Below, one piece after another: positions 15,226 through 24,140 of a stretch of 32,356 bases of DNA. The DNA lies in assembly GCA_902793125.1 (NCBI GenBank), contig CADBCC010000030.1, forward strand, positions 1 through 32,356. Direction: 5' to 3'. Position 1 is the first letter of the stretch. Every line of letters begins with the position of its first letter. The DNA is from an uncultured Ruminococcus sp. GTDB lineage: Bacteria > Bacillota > Clostridia > Oscillospirales > Acutalibacteraceae. The notes beneath the pieces are model-generated. The model saw only the letters and a program-made list of their open reading frames with translations. It searched no databases and had not been told where the DNA came from. Position numbers and translations under genes: made by a program.

Positions 15226-15270
15226 AAGCCGAACCCCTTCCCTGTTTTAATAACAGCAAATGTACGGCTT
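15226..15270 (+). other. Nested inverted repeats before ntpC
   Basis: AAGCCG/CGGCTT (15226-15231 with 15265-15270) encloses CTGTT/AACAG (15242-15246 with 15252-15256). There is no T-tract, so it is not a terminator; it could be an mRNA stem that tunes stability or relative subunit levels. Confidence 0.35.
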
Positions 15271-15286
15271 AAAGAGGTGAATAAAT

Positions 15287-16318
15287 ATGTCGGATACCAG
15301 TTACGCGGTATACGCGCGCGCTAAAGCCAAATACGGAAAGCGCTTAACGGATAAAGACTATAAGGCTCTTTTAAACTGTCAGAGCGTTCCCGATGTTATG
15401 GCATATTTAAAACAGAATACTCAATATATTAACGCTTTCGGTGAAGCTAATGAGAGAGGAATGCGCCGCGGACTTTTTGAAAGTCTTTTAAAGCAGTATC
15501 AGATTAACGAATTCGATACTTTGTGCCGTTATGAGCTTAGCGTCGGCGAGGATATATCCGCTTATGTCGCGCATAAAACCGAGATTAACGAGATAATAAG
15601 AATCCTTACTATGCTCAACTCAAACGAAAAGCGCAGCTATAATTTCACCGTTCCGGCTCATATCGCTAAAAAAACTTCTATTAATCTCAACGCTTTAGCC
15701 GAAGTAAAAAACTATGAACAGTTTATAGAAGCGGTTAAAAATACGCGTTACGAAAAAATCCTCAGTAAATATAACTCAAATGATTTGAAAAAAATCCCGA
15801 TAACTCAAATCGAAAACGAGCTTTATACAAATTTATATATTGAGCTTTATAACGCGATTGAGAAAAGCGGAAAGTCCGCTGAGTATGTGGAACTGAAAAG
15901 CTTTTTTGATTCAATTATAGATTACAGAAACTTTCTCAATATAGTTCGTTTAAAGAAATATTATCATATCGATCCGAAAACCGTAAACAGTTATATTATT
16001 CCTTTCGGAACTTTAAAACCCGCTGTAATCGACGCAATGTGTCACGCGCAGACCGTTGAGGAAGTTTACGATATAATGGCTCAGACAAGAACAGGAAAAC
16101 TTATTGATAAACTTGACTACGATTATTTGGATGAGCTTGAGATTAAAGTAAAATACAAGAAAGCAAAGCACAATATGTATTTCTCGGACAGCGCTACAAC
16201 TGTTATGATTTCATACATTGTGCTGTGTGAAATAGAACTCCACAATCTCATATGCCTTACCGAAGGCGCGAGATATAACGTGGATAAAAGCGTAGTTGAA
16301 CTTCTGCTTGTATATTAG
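15287..16318 (+). CDS. ntpC: V-type ATP synthase subunit C (d, central-stalk adaptor)
   Basis: A 343-residue soluble, helical subunit that sits as a funnel on the membrane c-ring and links it to the central stalk (D and F). The start SDTSYAVYARAKAKYGKRLTDKDY and the pattern YFDSIIDYRNFLNIVRLKKYYH-like, here KSFFDSIIDYRNFLN (near residue 205), are family features. The length is normal. AAGAGGTG precedes the ATG. The gene order puts it directly before the membrane subunit I, its contact partner. Confidence 0.9.
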   Translation: MSDTSYAVYARAKAKYGKRLTDKDYKALLNCQSVPDVMAYLKQNTQYINAFGEANERGMRRGLFESLLKQYQINEFDTLCRYELSVGEDISAYVAHKTEINEIIRILTMLNSNEKRSYNFTVPAHIAKKTSINLNALAEVKNYEQFIEAVKNTRYEKILSKYNSNDLKKIPITQIENELYTNLYIELYNAIEKSGKSAEYVELKSFFDSIIDYRNFLNIVRLKKYYHIDPKTVNSYIIPFGTLKPAVIDAMCHAQTVEEVYDIMAQTRTGKLIDKLDYDYLDELEIKVKYKKAKHNMYFSDSATTVMISYIVLCEIELHNLICLTEGARYNVDKSVVELLLVY

Positions 16319-16347
16319 TTTATAAACATTTAAGGAGGTGATTTGGA

Positions 16348-18291
16348 TTGAGTGTTGAAAATATTAAAGCTTTCAGTATAATAGGTCATAAACAAGCTCT
16401 TGACGACGTTTGTTTAATACTCGGAAAGTCGAAGGCGTTTCAGCCCGATGAGGTAAGCAACTTCTATTCGAATATGGTCGGTTTCAACAGAGCGACTCCG
16501 CATAACATTTACAGCGAACCGATGGCGAGAATTACCAATGTTCTTAAAATTCTCTCAATTGAGCCGAGATATATACACACGAAAAAGAAGTTTAAACCGA
16601 AATACGAAAGAATCGAAGAATACTCTAAAAAGATTTCCGCAACGGTTGAAAAAATGGAAAACGAGCGCGCCGGACTTCAGAAAGAATACAACGAATGTAA
16701 ACGCGCCCGTGAAGAAACAAGCCACTTCGTTTCCGTTGACGCGAATATCGAAGAGCTTTTGGAGATGAAGTACGTTAAGGCTGTTTTCGGACGTTTGCCT
16801 AAAGAAAATCTTAAAAAACTCGGCACCGAGAATTTTAAGATGGACTATATAGAGTTTATTCCATGTATGGAAGAAGGCTCGTATATGTGGGCTGTGTACT
16901 TTGTACCCGTTACAATGTACGAAAAAGCGGAACGGCTTTTCGCGAGACTTTATTTTGAAAAGAGTTCATTCGGAGATATGGACGAGGCTCCAGAAAAACG
17001 TTACAAACGTCTTAAATCCGATGTGGAAAAGCTGAAAGCCGAACTCGATCAAATCAATGAAAAGATAAGAACTTTTGCCGCGGAAAACGAAAAGAAGATT
17101 TTGAGTTACTATACAAAAGCTTCTGAGTACAACCTTTCCCTTACAATCAGAACACACGCTATGGAAAGAGGCGAAGGGTTTATTCTAACCGGATGGGTAT
17201 CCGAGCAAAAGGCGGCAAAAATAAGGAAAGCTCTTCTGAAAATTGAGAGCGTTGAGGTAAGCGTAAGCAACGCCAAAGATGAGCTTCAGCTTAATCCTCC
17301 TGTTAAGTTAAAAAATAATTTCTTTGCGCGTCCGTTCCAGTTCTATACGGAAATGTACGGCGTTCCCAAATACAAAGAAATTGACCCGACGATGTTTATC
17401 GCGATTACATATTTTACGCTGTTCGGTATAATGTTCGGCGACGTCGGGCACGGACTTTGCGTAATGCTTGCGGGTCTCTTTATGTGGTTTAACAGAAAGA
17501 TGGCTATAGGTAAGATACTTCTGCCGTGCGGTTTTTCGGGAATGATATTCGGAGCTCTGTACGGAAGCGTTTTCGGATTTGAAAACGGTATGGACTGGTT
17601 CTATAAGGGTATTCTGCATATGAAAGAAAAACCCATTGAAGTAATGTCCTCCGAATGTATAAACTACATACTGTATATAGCCGTTGCGATAGGTATGCTG
17701 CTATTGTGTATGGCGATGTGTCTTAACATTTACACTTCAATAAGACAGGGAAATATAGGAAAAGCTATTTTTGATACGAGCGGAATTTGCGGACTCATTT
17801 TCTACGGAATGATTTGCGCGGGGCTTGTTGAATTGTTATTTTTAAATAATAACATCTTTTCCCCTATCTACATTATTATAATCGCAATCGCTTTTATACT
17901 GATATTCCTGAGAGAACCTCTTTCGAAACTTGTTAACGGCGACAGCGACTGGGCTCCCGAAAGCTGGGGGAACTTCATTCTTGAAAACGTATTTGAATCA
18001 ATAGAAGTGCTTTTGAGTTACGTTTCAAATACAATGAGCTTTTTAAGAGTCGCGGCGTTTGTACTCGTTCACGCGGGTATGATGCAGGTTGTATTTACTC
18101 TCGCCGAAACAGTAGGCTCCGTAGGTTACTGGCCTGTTGTTGTAATCGGAAACGCGCTTGTGTGCGCGCTTGAGGCGCTTCTCGTATCGATTCAGGTATT
18201 AAGACTTGAATATTACGAAATGTTCAGCAGATTCTATTCGGGCGAAGGCAGACCGTACGAACCGGTTAAGCTCAGCCTGGTAAAAAATTGA
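16348..18291 (+). CDS. ntpI: V-type ATP synthase subunit I (a, ion channel)
   Basis: A 647-residue subunit with a long cytoplasmic N-terminal part (1-330), including coiled-coil stretches near 85-125 and 205-255, that anchors the peripheral stalks. The C-terminal membrane domain has the family motif MFGDVGHG (near 365). R567, within SFLRVAAFVLVHAG, is the expected essential arginine of the ion half-channel, and a second Arg lies near 619. The start is TTG behind AAGGAGGTGAT. Whether it moves protons or sodium cannot be told from this subunit. Confidence 0.94.
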   Translation: MSVENIKAFSIIGHKQALDDVCLILGKSKAFQPDEVSNFYSNMVGFNRATPHNIYSEPMARITNVLKILSIEPRYIHTKKKFKPKYERIEEYSKKISATVEKMENERAGLQKEYNECKRAREETSHFVSVDANIEELLEMKYVKAVFGRLPKENLKKLGTENFKMDYIEFIPCMEEGSYMWAVYFVPVTMYEKAERLFARLYFEKSSFGDMDEAPEKRYKRLKSDVEKLKAELDQINEKIRTFAAENEKKILSYYTKASEYNLSLTIRTHAMERGEGFILTGWVSEQKAAKIRKALLKIESVEVSVSNAKDELQLNPPVKLKNNFFARPFQFYTEMYGVPKYKEIDPTMFIAITYFTLFGIMFGDVGHGLCVMLAGLFMWFNRKMAIGKILLPCGFSGMIFGALYGSVFGFENGMDWFYKGILHMKEKPIEVMSSECINYILYIAVAIGMLLLCMAMCLNIYTSIRQGNIGKAIFDTSGICGLIFYGMICAGLVELLFLNNNIFSPIYIIIIAIAFILIFLREPLSKLVNGDSDWAPESWGNFILENVFESIEVLLSYVSNTMSFLRVAAFVLVHAGMMQVVFTLAETVGSVGYWPVVVIGNALVCALEALLVSIQVLRLEYYEMFSRFYSGEGRPYEPVKLSLVKN

Positions 18292-18325
18292 TAAATAAGT
18301 CTATTATAAAAAAGGAGATATTATT

Positions 18326-18745
18326 ATGTTATTAAACGCTGTTTTTATGATTTTACCTGTAGCACTTTTAGTTTTATCCGTAGTAGCTGCTACAAAGAAT
18401 TTCCAGAAAAAAGGTAACGCTAAGCGTTCCCTGCTTTTACAGTTAGCTTCTTTCGGCGCTGTATTATCATTATGCCTTATCTTCCCTCTTGCCGCGGGCG
18501 CGGCTACTGATTCAGCTGCCGCTGTTGACGCTACGGCAAAAGGCTTCCAGTATCTCGGAGCAGGCCTTTCAACAGGTATCGCCTGTATAGGCGGCGGTAT
18601 CGCGGTTGGACACGGAGCTCCCGCCGCTATCGGAGCTGCTGCTGAGGATCCCAAAAACTTCGGTAAGGCAATTATCTTCGTTGCTCTCGGTGAAGGTATC
18701 GCGCTTTACGGAATGCTTATTTCAATTCTTATTCTTAACGGTTAA
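18326..18745 (+). CDS. ntpK: V-type ATP synthase subunit K (c-ring proteolipid)
   Basis: A 139-residue proteolipid of two helical hairpins: helices about 6-22 and 35-57, then 72-95 and 113-136. Only the second hairpin carries the ion-carrying carboxylate, E123 in ALGEGIALYG; the first hairpin has none. This fits duplicated V-type c subunits with one ion site per subunit. The residue after E123 is Gly, not the Ser/Thr of many sodium-binding c subunits, so coupling-ion specificity is unclear. AAGGAGA precedes the ATG. Confidence 0.94.
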   Translation: MLLNAVFMILPVALLVLSVVAATKNFQKKGNAKRSLLLQLASFGAVLSLCLIFPLAAGAATDSAAAVDATAKGFQYLGAGLSTGIACIGGGIAVGHGAPAAIGAAAEDPKNFGKAIIFVALGEGIALYGMLISILILNG

Positions 18746-18746
18746 T

Positions 18747-19055
18747 ATGAAATACTATCTTATTAGTGATAACGTTGATACCCAGATGGGTATGAGGCTT
18801 GCGGGCGTTGAAGGCGTTGTTGTTCATTCGGAAGAACATATACGCCGGGAGCTTTTAAAAGCTATGGAAGATCCCGAAATCGCCGTAGTATTAATGACGG
18901 AAACTTTGGTTTCAAAATGCCCCGAGCTCGTTTATGACTTAAAGCTTAACCGAAAACGTCCTCTTATCGTCGAGATTCCCGACCGCCACGGAAACGGAAG
19001 AACGGCCGACAGTATTACAAGATACGTTCAGGAAGCTATCGGTATTAAGCTGTAA
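18747..19055 (+). CDS. ntpG: V-type ATP synthase subunit F (central stalk)
   Basis: A 102-residue central-stalk subunit, beginning one base after the ntpK stop at ATG 18747 (MKYYLISDNVDTQMGMRLAGVEG). A longer open frame exists upstream, but it overlaps ntpK out of frame and is not real. The Rossmann-like layout is seen in VEGVVVHSEEHIRRELLKAMEDPEIAVVLMTETLV, and the C-terminal helix DSITRYVQEAIGIKL is the regulatory end in this family. No strong ribosome binding site is needed given coupling to ntpK. Confidence 0.9.
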   Translation: MKYYLISDNVDTQMGMRLAGVEGVVVHSEEHIRRELLKAMEDPEIAVVLMTETLVSKCPELVYDLKLNRKRPLIVEIPDRHGNGRTADSITRYVQEAIGIKL

Positions 19056-19067
19056 GGAGATGAAAAA

Positions 19068-19603
19068 ATGAGTGATAATAAATCGAGCAATTTCTTAAAC
19101 GCCATAAAGAAATACAACGATGATGTCATCGTGCTGAAGGAAAAGCTGACGCCGATAAATACATAAAGAAGCTTATTTCCGCCGAAAAATCCGAAATCAC
19201 GGGAAAATACGCGGTTAAAAATCTTGAAGCTCAGGGAAATGTTTTCAGAATCCGCGACGAGATGGTAAGTACAATCTTTCAGCACAGCGAAGACAAGCTT
19301 AAAGATTTTTCCGAAACCCCCGAATATAAAGATAAGCTTTTGGCTTTCGCGAAAGAAATTGCTGATACTTTTAAAGACAACAGCTGTATCATCTATGTAA
19401 AAGAAGATGATTTAAAATTTGAAAAAGATATTAAATCCGTTTTTTCGGGCGAAGCCGAAGTAAAAGCCGATAACAAAATCCGAATCGGCGGACTCAGAGG
19501 TTTTTGCGAAAAGCTTGAAATTGTTGCCGATAATACTTTAGACAGCAAGTTAGACAGCAAACGAGCTTCTTTCCTCAAGAACGCGGATTTAAAAATCAGC
19601 TGA
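19068..19603 (+). pseudogene. ntpE: V-type ATP synthase subunit E, frameshifted
   Basis: This peripheral-stalk subunit is broken in the sequence as given. A proper start exists at 19068 behind AAGGAGATG and reads MSDNKSSNFLNAIKKYNDD..., typical of the E N-terminus, but that frame stops at 19164 after 32 codons. The rest of subunit E (AEGKADADKYIKKLISAEKSE... to KNADLKIS) is open in the -1 frame from 19124 to 19603. The joined product would be about 178 residues, somewhat short for the family (about 195-200), so a short deletion as well as the shift is possible. A quasi-palindrome, ACGATGATGTCATCGT (19117-19132), lies exactly at the switch. No canonical slippery heptamer is present. Internal initiation at ATG 19262 would give only the C-terminal globular part. 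Confidence 0.8.
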
Positions 19604-19619
19604 TAAGTGAGATGATACT

Positions 19620-21386
19620 ATGAATAATAATGTAATTTTCGGTATTAACGGACCTGTAATTACGGTTAAAGGCAAGACCGAATTTAAAATGATGGAAATG
19701 GTACATGTCGGAAAGGAAAACCTTGTAGGCGAAATTATCGGCATTACCGACGATTATACTACGGTTCAGGTTTACGAGGAGACCACCGGACTTAAACCCG
19801 GCGACCCGATTACGGGTACAGGAAATCCGATGAACGTACTTTTAGGTCCCGGTATACTTGATAATATGTACGACGGAATCGAGCGCCCGCTTAAGGCGAT
19901 TGAAAAAGAATCCGGCGCGTTTATTAGCCGCGGTTCCCAGGTTAACGCTTTAGATTCCGAGAAGCTTTGGAACGTTACTTTAAAGGTTAAGCCCGGCGAT
20001 AAACTTAACGCGGGAGAAATTTACGCGACAATTCCCGAAACACAGATTATCGAGCACAGACTTATGGTTCCTCCCGAAATTTCAGGAGAGATTACCGAAG
20101 TAATGCCTGACGGCGAATACAAAATCTTTGATACCGTAGCAAAGATAAAAGACGAATACGGCGAGATTCACGAGCTTACTCTCTGCCAGAAATGGCCTAT
20201 ACGTTTTTCCCGTCCGATTGAAAAAAGACTTCCCACAACTGTTCCGCTTATTACGGGACAGCGTACAATGGATACAATGTTCCCGATTGCCAAGGGCGGT
20301 ACCGCCGCTATTCCGGGCGGTTTCGGCACAGGTAAAACAATGAACCAGCACCAGTTAGCTAAATGGAGCGACGCGGATATTATTGTTTACGTCGGCTGCG
20401 GAGAACGCGGAAACGAGATGTCGCAGGTACTCGAAGAGTTTTCAAGCCTCGTTGACCCGAAATCCGGACGTCCGATGACCGATCGTACAGTTCTTATAGC
20501 AAACACATCCAATATGCCCGTTGCCGCGCGTGAGGCTTCTATTTACACGGGAATTACCCTTGCGGAATATTACCGCGATATGGGTTACGACGTAGCTATT
20601 ATGGCGGACTCCACTTCACGATGGGCTGAGGCTTTAAGAGAAATTTCGGGACGACTTGAAGAAATGCCTGCCGAGGAAGGCTTCCCCGCTTATCTTCCGT
20701 CGAGACTCGCGGAATTCTACGAAAGAGCCGGACGAGTAAAAACTCTCTCCCACGACAGCGGTTCGGTTACAATTATCGGAGCGGTTTCACCGCAGGGTTC
20801 GGACTTCTCGGAACCCGTAACTCAGAACACAAAGCGTTTTACACGTGTATTCTGGGCTCTTGATAAAGCGCTTGCGTACGCGAGACACTACCCGGCTATT
20901 AACTGGATGGATTCATACAGCGAGTATTTTAACGATCTGGATCCCTGGTTTAACGAAAATATCGGTCCCGACTTTGTAGAATGCAGAAACAGATTTTCCG
21001 CCCTTTTACAGGAGGAAAACTCTCTTATGGAAATCGTAAAGCTCATAGGCTCCGACGTACTCCCCGACGACCAGAAATTAGTTATTGAAACAGCTAAGTT
21101 AATTAGAGTGGGATTTTTACAGCAGAACGCTTTCCACGCGGAAGATACTTACGTTCCGCTTGAAAAACAGCTTAAAATGATGCAGGTTATTCTGCATTTG
21201 TACGATAAATCGAAAGAAGTAATATCGAAAGAAATTCCTATTTCAAAACTTCTTGCTACAGGAATTTTTGATAAGCTTACTAAGATTAAGTACGATATTC
21301 CGAACAACAAGCTTGAGATGTTCGACGACTATAATAAAGAAATCGACGAAAAGATAGATAAAATACTTACAGACACTATAATCTAA
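19620..21386 (+). CDS. ntpA: V-type ATP synthase catalytic subunit A
   Basis: A 588-residue catalytic subunit of the V1 head. The P-loop is at 233-240 (GGFGTGKT; more often GPFG in the family), the catalytic glutamate is in GERGNE (E262), and the ADSTSRWAEALREISGRLEEMP block is at about 329-350. The non-homologous region that distinguishes V-type A from F-type beta (about 110-190) is present. It is full length. The start has only a weak ribosome binding site (GTGAG), which fits coupling to the upstream ntpE. Confidence 0.96.
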   Translation: MNNNVIFGINGPVITVKGKTEFKMMEMVHVGKENLVGEIIGITDDYTTVQVYEETTGLKPGDPITGTGNPMNVLLGPGILDNMYDGIERPLKAIEKESGAFISRGSQVNALDSEKLWNVTLKVKPGDKLNAGEIYATIPETQIIEHRLMVPPEISGEITEVMPDGEYKIFDTVAKIKDEYGEIHELTLCQKWPIRFSRPIEKRLPTTVPLITGQRTMDTMFPIAKGGTAAIPGGFGTGKTMNQHQLAKWSDADIIVYVGCGERGNEMSQVLEEFSSLVDPKSGRPMTDRTVLIANTSNMPVAAREASIYTGITLAEYYRDMGYDVAIMADSTSRWAEALREISGRLEEMPAEEGFPAYLPSRLAEFYERAGRVKTLSHDSGSVTIIGAVSPQGSDFSEPVTQNTKRFTRVFWALDKALAYARHYPAINWMDSYSEYFNDLDPWFNENIGPDFVECRNRFSALLQEENSLMEIVKLIGSDVLPDDQKLVIETAKLIRVGFLQQNAFHAEDTYVPLEKQLKMMQVILHLYDKSKEVISKEIPISKLLATGIFDKLTKIKYDIPNNKLEMFDDYNKEIDEKIDKILTDTII

Positions 21387-21398
21387 GGAGGGAACGCT

Positions 21399-22772
21399 AT
21401 GTTAATAGATTATGTAGGCGTTAAAGAAATTAACGGCTCACTCATCGTAATAGACGGCGTAAAAGGCGTTTCCAACGAGGAAATCGTCGATATCCGTCTT
21501 GAGAACGGAACAATTCGCCAGGGTAGAGTCGTTCAGATTGAGGGCGAAAGAATTGTTGTACAGGTTTTTGAAGGTACAAGAAACATAAGCCTTGTAAACG
21601 CTAAAGTAAGACTTACGGGTCACCCGATGGAGCAGCCGCTTTCACCGGAGATTATCGGACGTGTGCTTGACGGCGCCGGTCGTCCCGCTGACGGTCTCGG
21701 AGATATTTATCCCGAAACCCGTCGAAATATAAACGGTACTCCGATTAATCCCGTATCGAGAGTTTATCCGACCAACTATATTAATACAGGTATTTCTACG
21801 ATTGATACTCTTATGACTCTTATAAGAGGCCAGAAACTCCCGATTTTCTCGGGTTCGGGTATGAAGCATAATGATTTAGCTGTACAGATTGTACGCCAGG
21901 CTAAAATTTCAGGAGCTACCGAAGATAATTTCTGCGTAGTTTTCGCCGCGATGGGTGTTCAGAAAGACGTCGCGGAATACTTCAGAAAAAGTTTCGAGGA
22001 AAGCGGAGTTCTTTCCCACGTTGTAATGCTTTTAAATCTTTCGAGCGACCCGATTATCGAGCGTACACTTACCCCAAGATGCGCGCTTACAATTGCCGAG
22101 TATTTAGCATTTGACCTCGATATGCACGTACTCGTTATTATGACGGATATGACTTCATATGCCGAGGCGCTTCGTGAGTTCTCGTCCTCAAAGGGTGAAA
22201 TCCCGGGACGTAAGGGTTATCCCGGATACCTTTACTCCGACCTCGCTTCCATTTACGAAAGAGCGGGTATGATTAAAGGCCACGACGGTTCGGTTACTCA
22301 GATTCCGATTCTTACGATGCCGAATGACGATATTACACATCCTATCCCCGACCTTACCGGTTACATTACCGAGGGCCAGATTACTTTGGACCGTTCTTTA
22401 CAAGGCCAGGGCTACTATCCGCCCGTATCGGTACTTCCTTCGCTTTCGAGACTTATGAAGGACGGTATCGGCGAAGGATTTACAAGAGCCGACCACCAGG
22501 CGCTCGCGAATCAGCTTTTCGCGTCTTACGCAAAGGTAATTGACGCGAGATCGCTCGCTTCGGTTATCGGCGAAGAGGAGCTTTCCCCTGTTGATAAAAA
22601 ATATATGGAATTCGGAAAGCTTTTCGAAACCCGCTTTGTAAATCAGGGATTTAACGAAAACCGCGACATCACAGAAAGTCTCGACCTCGGATGGGAGCTT
22701 CTTTCGACATTACCGAGAAGCGAACTCGACAGAGTTGACGACGAGCTGCTCGATAAATATTACAAAGGATAA
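21399..22772 (+). CDS. ntpB: V-type ATP synthase regulatory subunit B
   Basis: A 457-residue non-catalytic partner of subunit A in the V1 hexamer. The P-loop position holds a degenerate SGSGMKHND motif in place of GKT, as is normal for [40 protein letters not shown] carries conserved nucleotide-interface residues. AAGGAGGGA precedes the ATG. It lies 12 bases after ntpA. Confidence 0.96.
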   Translation: MLIDYVGVKEINGSLIVIDGVKGVSNEEIVDIRLENGTIRQGRVVQIEGERIVVQVFEGTRNISLVNAKVRLTGHPMEQPLSPEIIGRVLDGAGRPADGLGDIYPETRRNINGTPINPVSRVYPTNYINTGISTIDTLMTLIRGQKLPIFSGSGMKHNDLAVQIVRQAKISGATEDNFCVVFAAMGVQKDVAEYFRKSFEESGVLSHVVMLLNLSSDPIIERTLTPRCALTIAEYLAFDLDMHVLVIMTDMTSYAEALREFSSSKGEIPGRKGYPGYLYSDLASIYERAGMIKGHDGSVTQIPILTMPNDDITHPIPDLTGYITEGQITLDRSLQGQGYYPPVSVLPSLSRLMKDGIGEGFTRADHQALANQLFASYAKVIDARSLASVIGEEELSPVDKKYMEFGKLFETRFVNQGFNENRDITESLDLGWELLSTLPRSELDRVDDELLDKYYKG

Positions 22773-22787
22773 AAAGAGGTTTTTATA

Positions 22788-23411
22788 ATGGCAGTTCAGG
22801 CTGTGCCTACCAAGGGCAATCTGATGAATACAAAAAAATCTTTGTCTCTCGCCAGGATGGGATATGAGCTTATGGATAAAAAGCGTAATATCCTAATCAG
22901 AGAGATGATGATGCTTATAGATAAGGCGAACGAAATTCAGGGGAAAATCGACAAGACCTACGACGAAGCTTACTTCGCTTTGCAGGCCGCGAATATTATG
23001 CACGGTTACTGTCTCGATATAAGTAAGACAATTCCTGTTGAAAATTCGCTTACGCTTGATTACCGCTCGGTTATGGGGGTTGAGATTCCGATTATAAAAA
23101 TGGACGATCCAAACCGAAGCGAACTTCACTTCGGTCTGAATTCAACAAGCACAGCGCTTGATAACGCTTTCCAGAAATTTACCGACGTTAAAATTCTTAC
23201 GGCGGAGCTTGCGGAAATTGAAAACAGCGTTTACCGCTTAGCCGATTCAATCAAAAAAACTCAGAAACGCGCGAACGCTCTGAAAAACATTATGATTCCG
23301 AAATTTGAGGAAACCGTTAAATATATTTCCGACGCGCTCGACGAAAAAGACCGTGAAGATTTTTCAAGAATGAAAGTAATTAAAAGACAAAAAAGTAAAA
23401 AGAAAAGTTAG
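22788..23411 (+). CDS. ntpD: V-type ATP synthase subunit D (rotor shaft)
   Basis: A 207-residue two-helix rotor subunit. The N-terminal VPTKGNLMNTKKSLSLARMGYELMDKKRNILIREMM is the family hallmark, and the C-terminal helix is long and basic. The middle (about 85-140) is the short globular part. It is the last gene of the V-ATPase operon, ending at a terminator. Confidence 0.94.
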   Translation: MAVQAVPTKGNLMNTKKSLSLARMGYELMDKKRNILIREMMMLIDKANEIQGKIDKTYDEAYFALQAANIMHGYCLDISKTIPVENSLTLDYRSVMGVEIPIIKMDDPNRSELHFGLNSTSTALDNAFQKFTDVKILTAELAEIENSVYRLADSIKKTQKRANALKNIMIPKFEETVKYISDALDEKDREDFSRMKVIKRQKSKKKS

Positions 23412-23449
23412 AAAAAAGGCGTTACGCGAAATGCGTACGCCTTTTTTTG
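23412..23449. terminator. Terminator between the V-ATPase operon and the ECF operon
   Basis: AAAAAAGGCGTTACGC pairs with GCGTACGCCTTTTTTT with one bulge; T-tract on plus and A-tract on the left for the minus-strand operon, so it can end both. Confidence 0.85.
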
Positions 23450-23465
23450 TAATATAAAAATATAT

Positions 23466-24140
23466 TTATATTCCGTATTTTGTTTTCAGCCGTTCAATTT
23501 TCTTTTCGAAAAGCGGAACGAGTATAATCAGGAAAATAATATTGGAAACAATATATTTAACCGTTACGGGCAGGGCGGTAATTACGGCGCCGAAAAACCT
23601 TTCAATATTAAAATATCCGTCCATCCAGAGAACCGTCCAGACATCCATCATAAGCGAGTAAAAAACGCCCGCTAACGCTCCGTAAACTATGAGTAAGATT
23701 TTACTTTTAATAAGCGGACTCGAAAGCAGTCCGGCAATAAAGCCGATTATTCCCCAGGAAAACATCTGAAACGGAGTCCACGCACCCTGGCCGAAATAGA
23801 AATTGGATATAAACGCGGAAAGCGCTCCGGTTAAAAATCCGAACTCCGCGCCGAAATACATTCCCGCGATTACAACCATCGCGGTTACGGGTTTAAAGAA
23901 AGGAACAGGAGCAAATATAAATCTTCCCGCTGCGGAAAGAGCCGTCATCACCGCTAATAATACGATTTTTCTTGTTGAGTTATTCTTTTTTTCAAAGCTG
24001 AGAAAGAAAGGTACGCACGAAAGAAGCACCGCAATCAGCGACACAAACGCGTAGCTCCGTTCGGGATAAAAACACGCCCCTGCTATTATAAGCAGCGGAA
24101 TCAGTAAAAGAATTACTACATATTTTAAATATTTTTTCAT
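23466..24140 (-). CDS. ECF transporter S component, probable cobalamin/corrinoid binder
   Basis: A 224-residue integral membrane protein with about six helices, the substrate-binding part of an energy-coupling-factor importer. Typical S-component features are a short basic N-terminus, AGRFIFAPVPFFKPVTAMVVIAG and AEFGFLTGALSAFISNFYFGQG in the core (about 72-118), and WTPFQMFSWGIIGFIAGLL. Its start overlaps the ecfA stop by four bases. Family alone does not give the substrate. Because the operon is under a cobalamin riboswitch and includes transcobalamin-like proteins, cobalamin or another corrinoid is the best inference, functionally like CbrT. Confidence 0.85.
   Translation of the reverse strand: MKKYLKYVVILLLIPLLIIAGACFYPERSYAFVSLIAVLLSCVPFFLSFEKKNNSTRKIVLLAVMTALSAAGRFIFAPVPFFKPVTAMVVIAGMYFGAEFGFLTGALSAFISNFYFGQGAWTPFQMFSWGIIGFIAGLLSSPLIKSKILLIVYGALAGVFYSLMMDVWTVLWMDGYFNIERFFGAVITALPVTVKYIVSNIIFLIILVPLFEKKIERLKTKYGI

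Noticed and set aside
15226-15270. Terminator inside the V-ATPase operon
   Set aside because: The stem is short and interrupted and has no T-tract, so it would not end transcription.
18606-18746. Upstream extension of the V-ATPase subunit F frame
   Set aside because: It lies out of frame inside ntpK; the family start MKYYLISD is at 18747.
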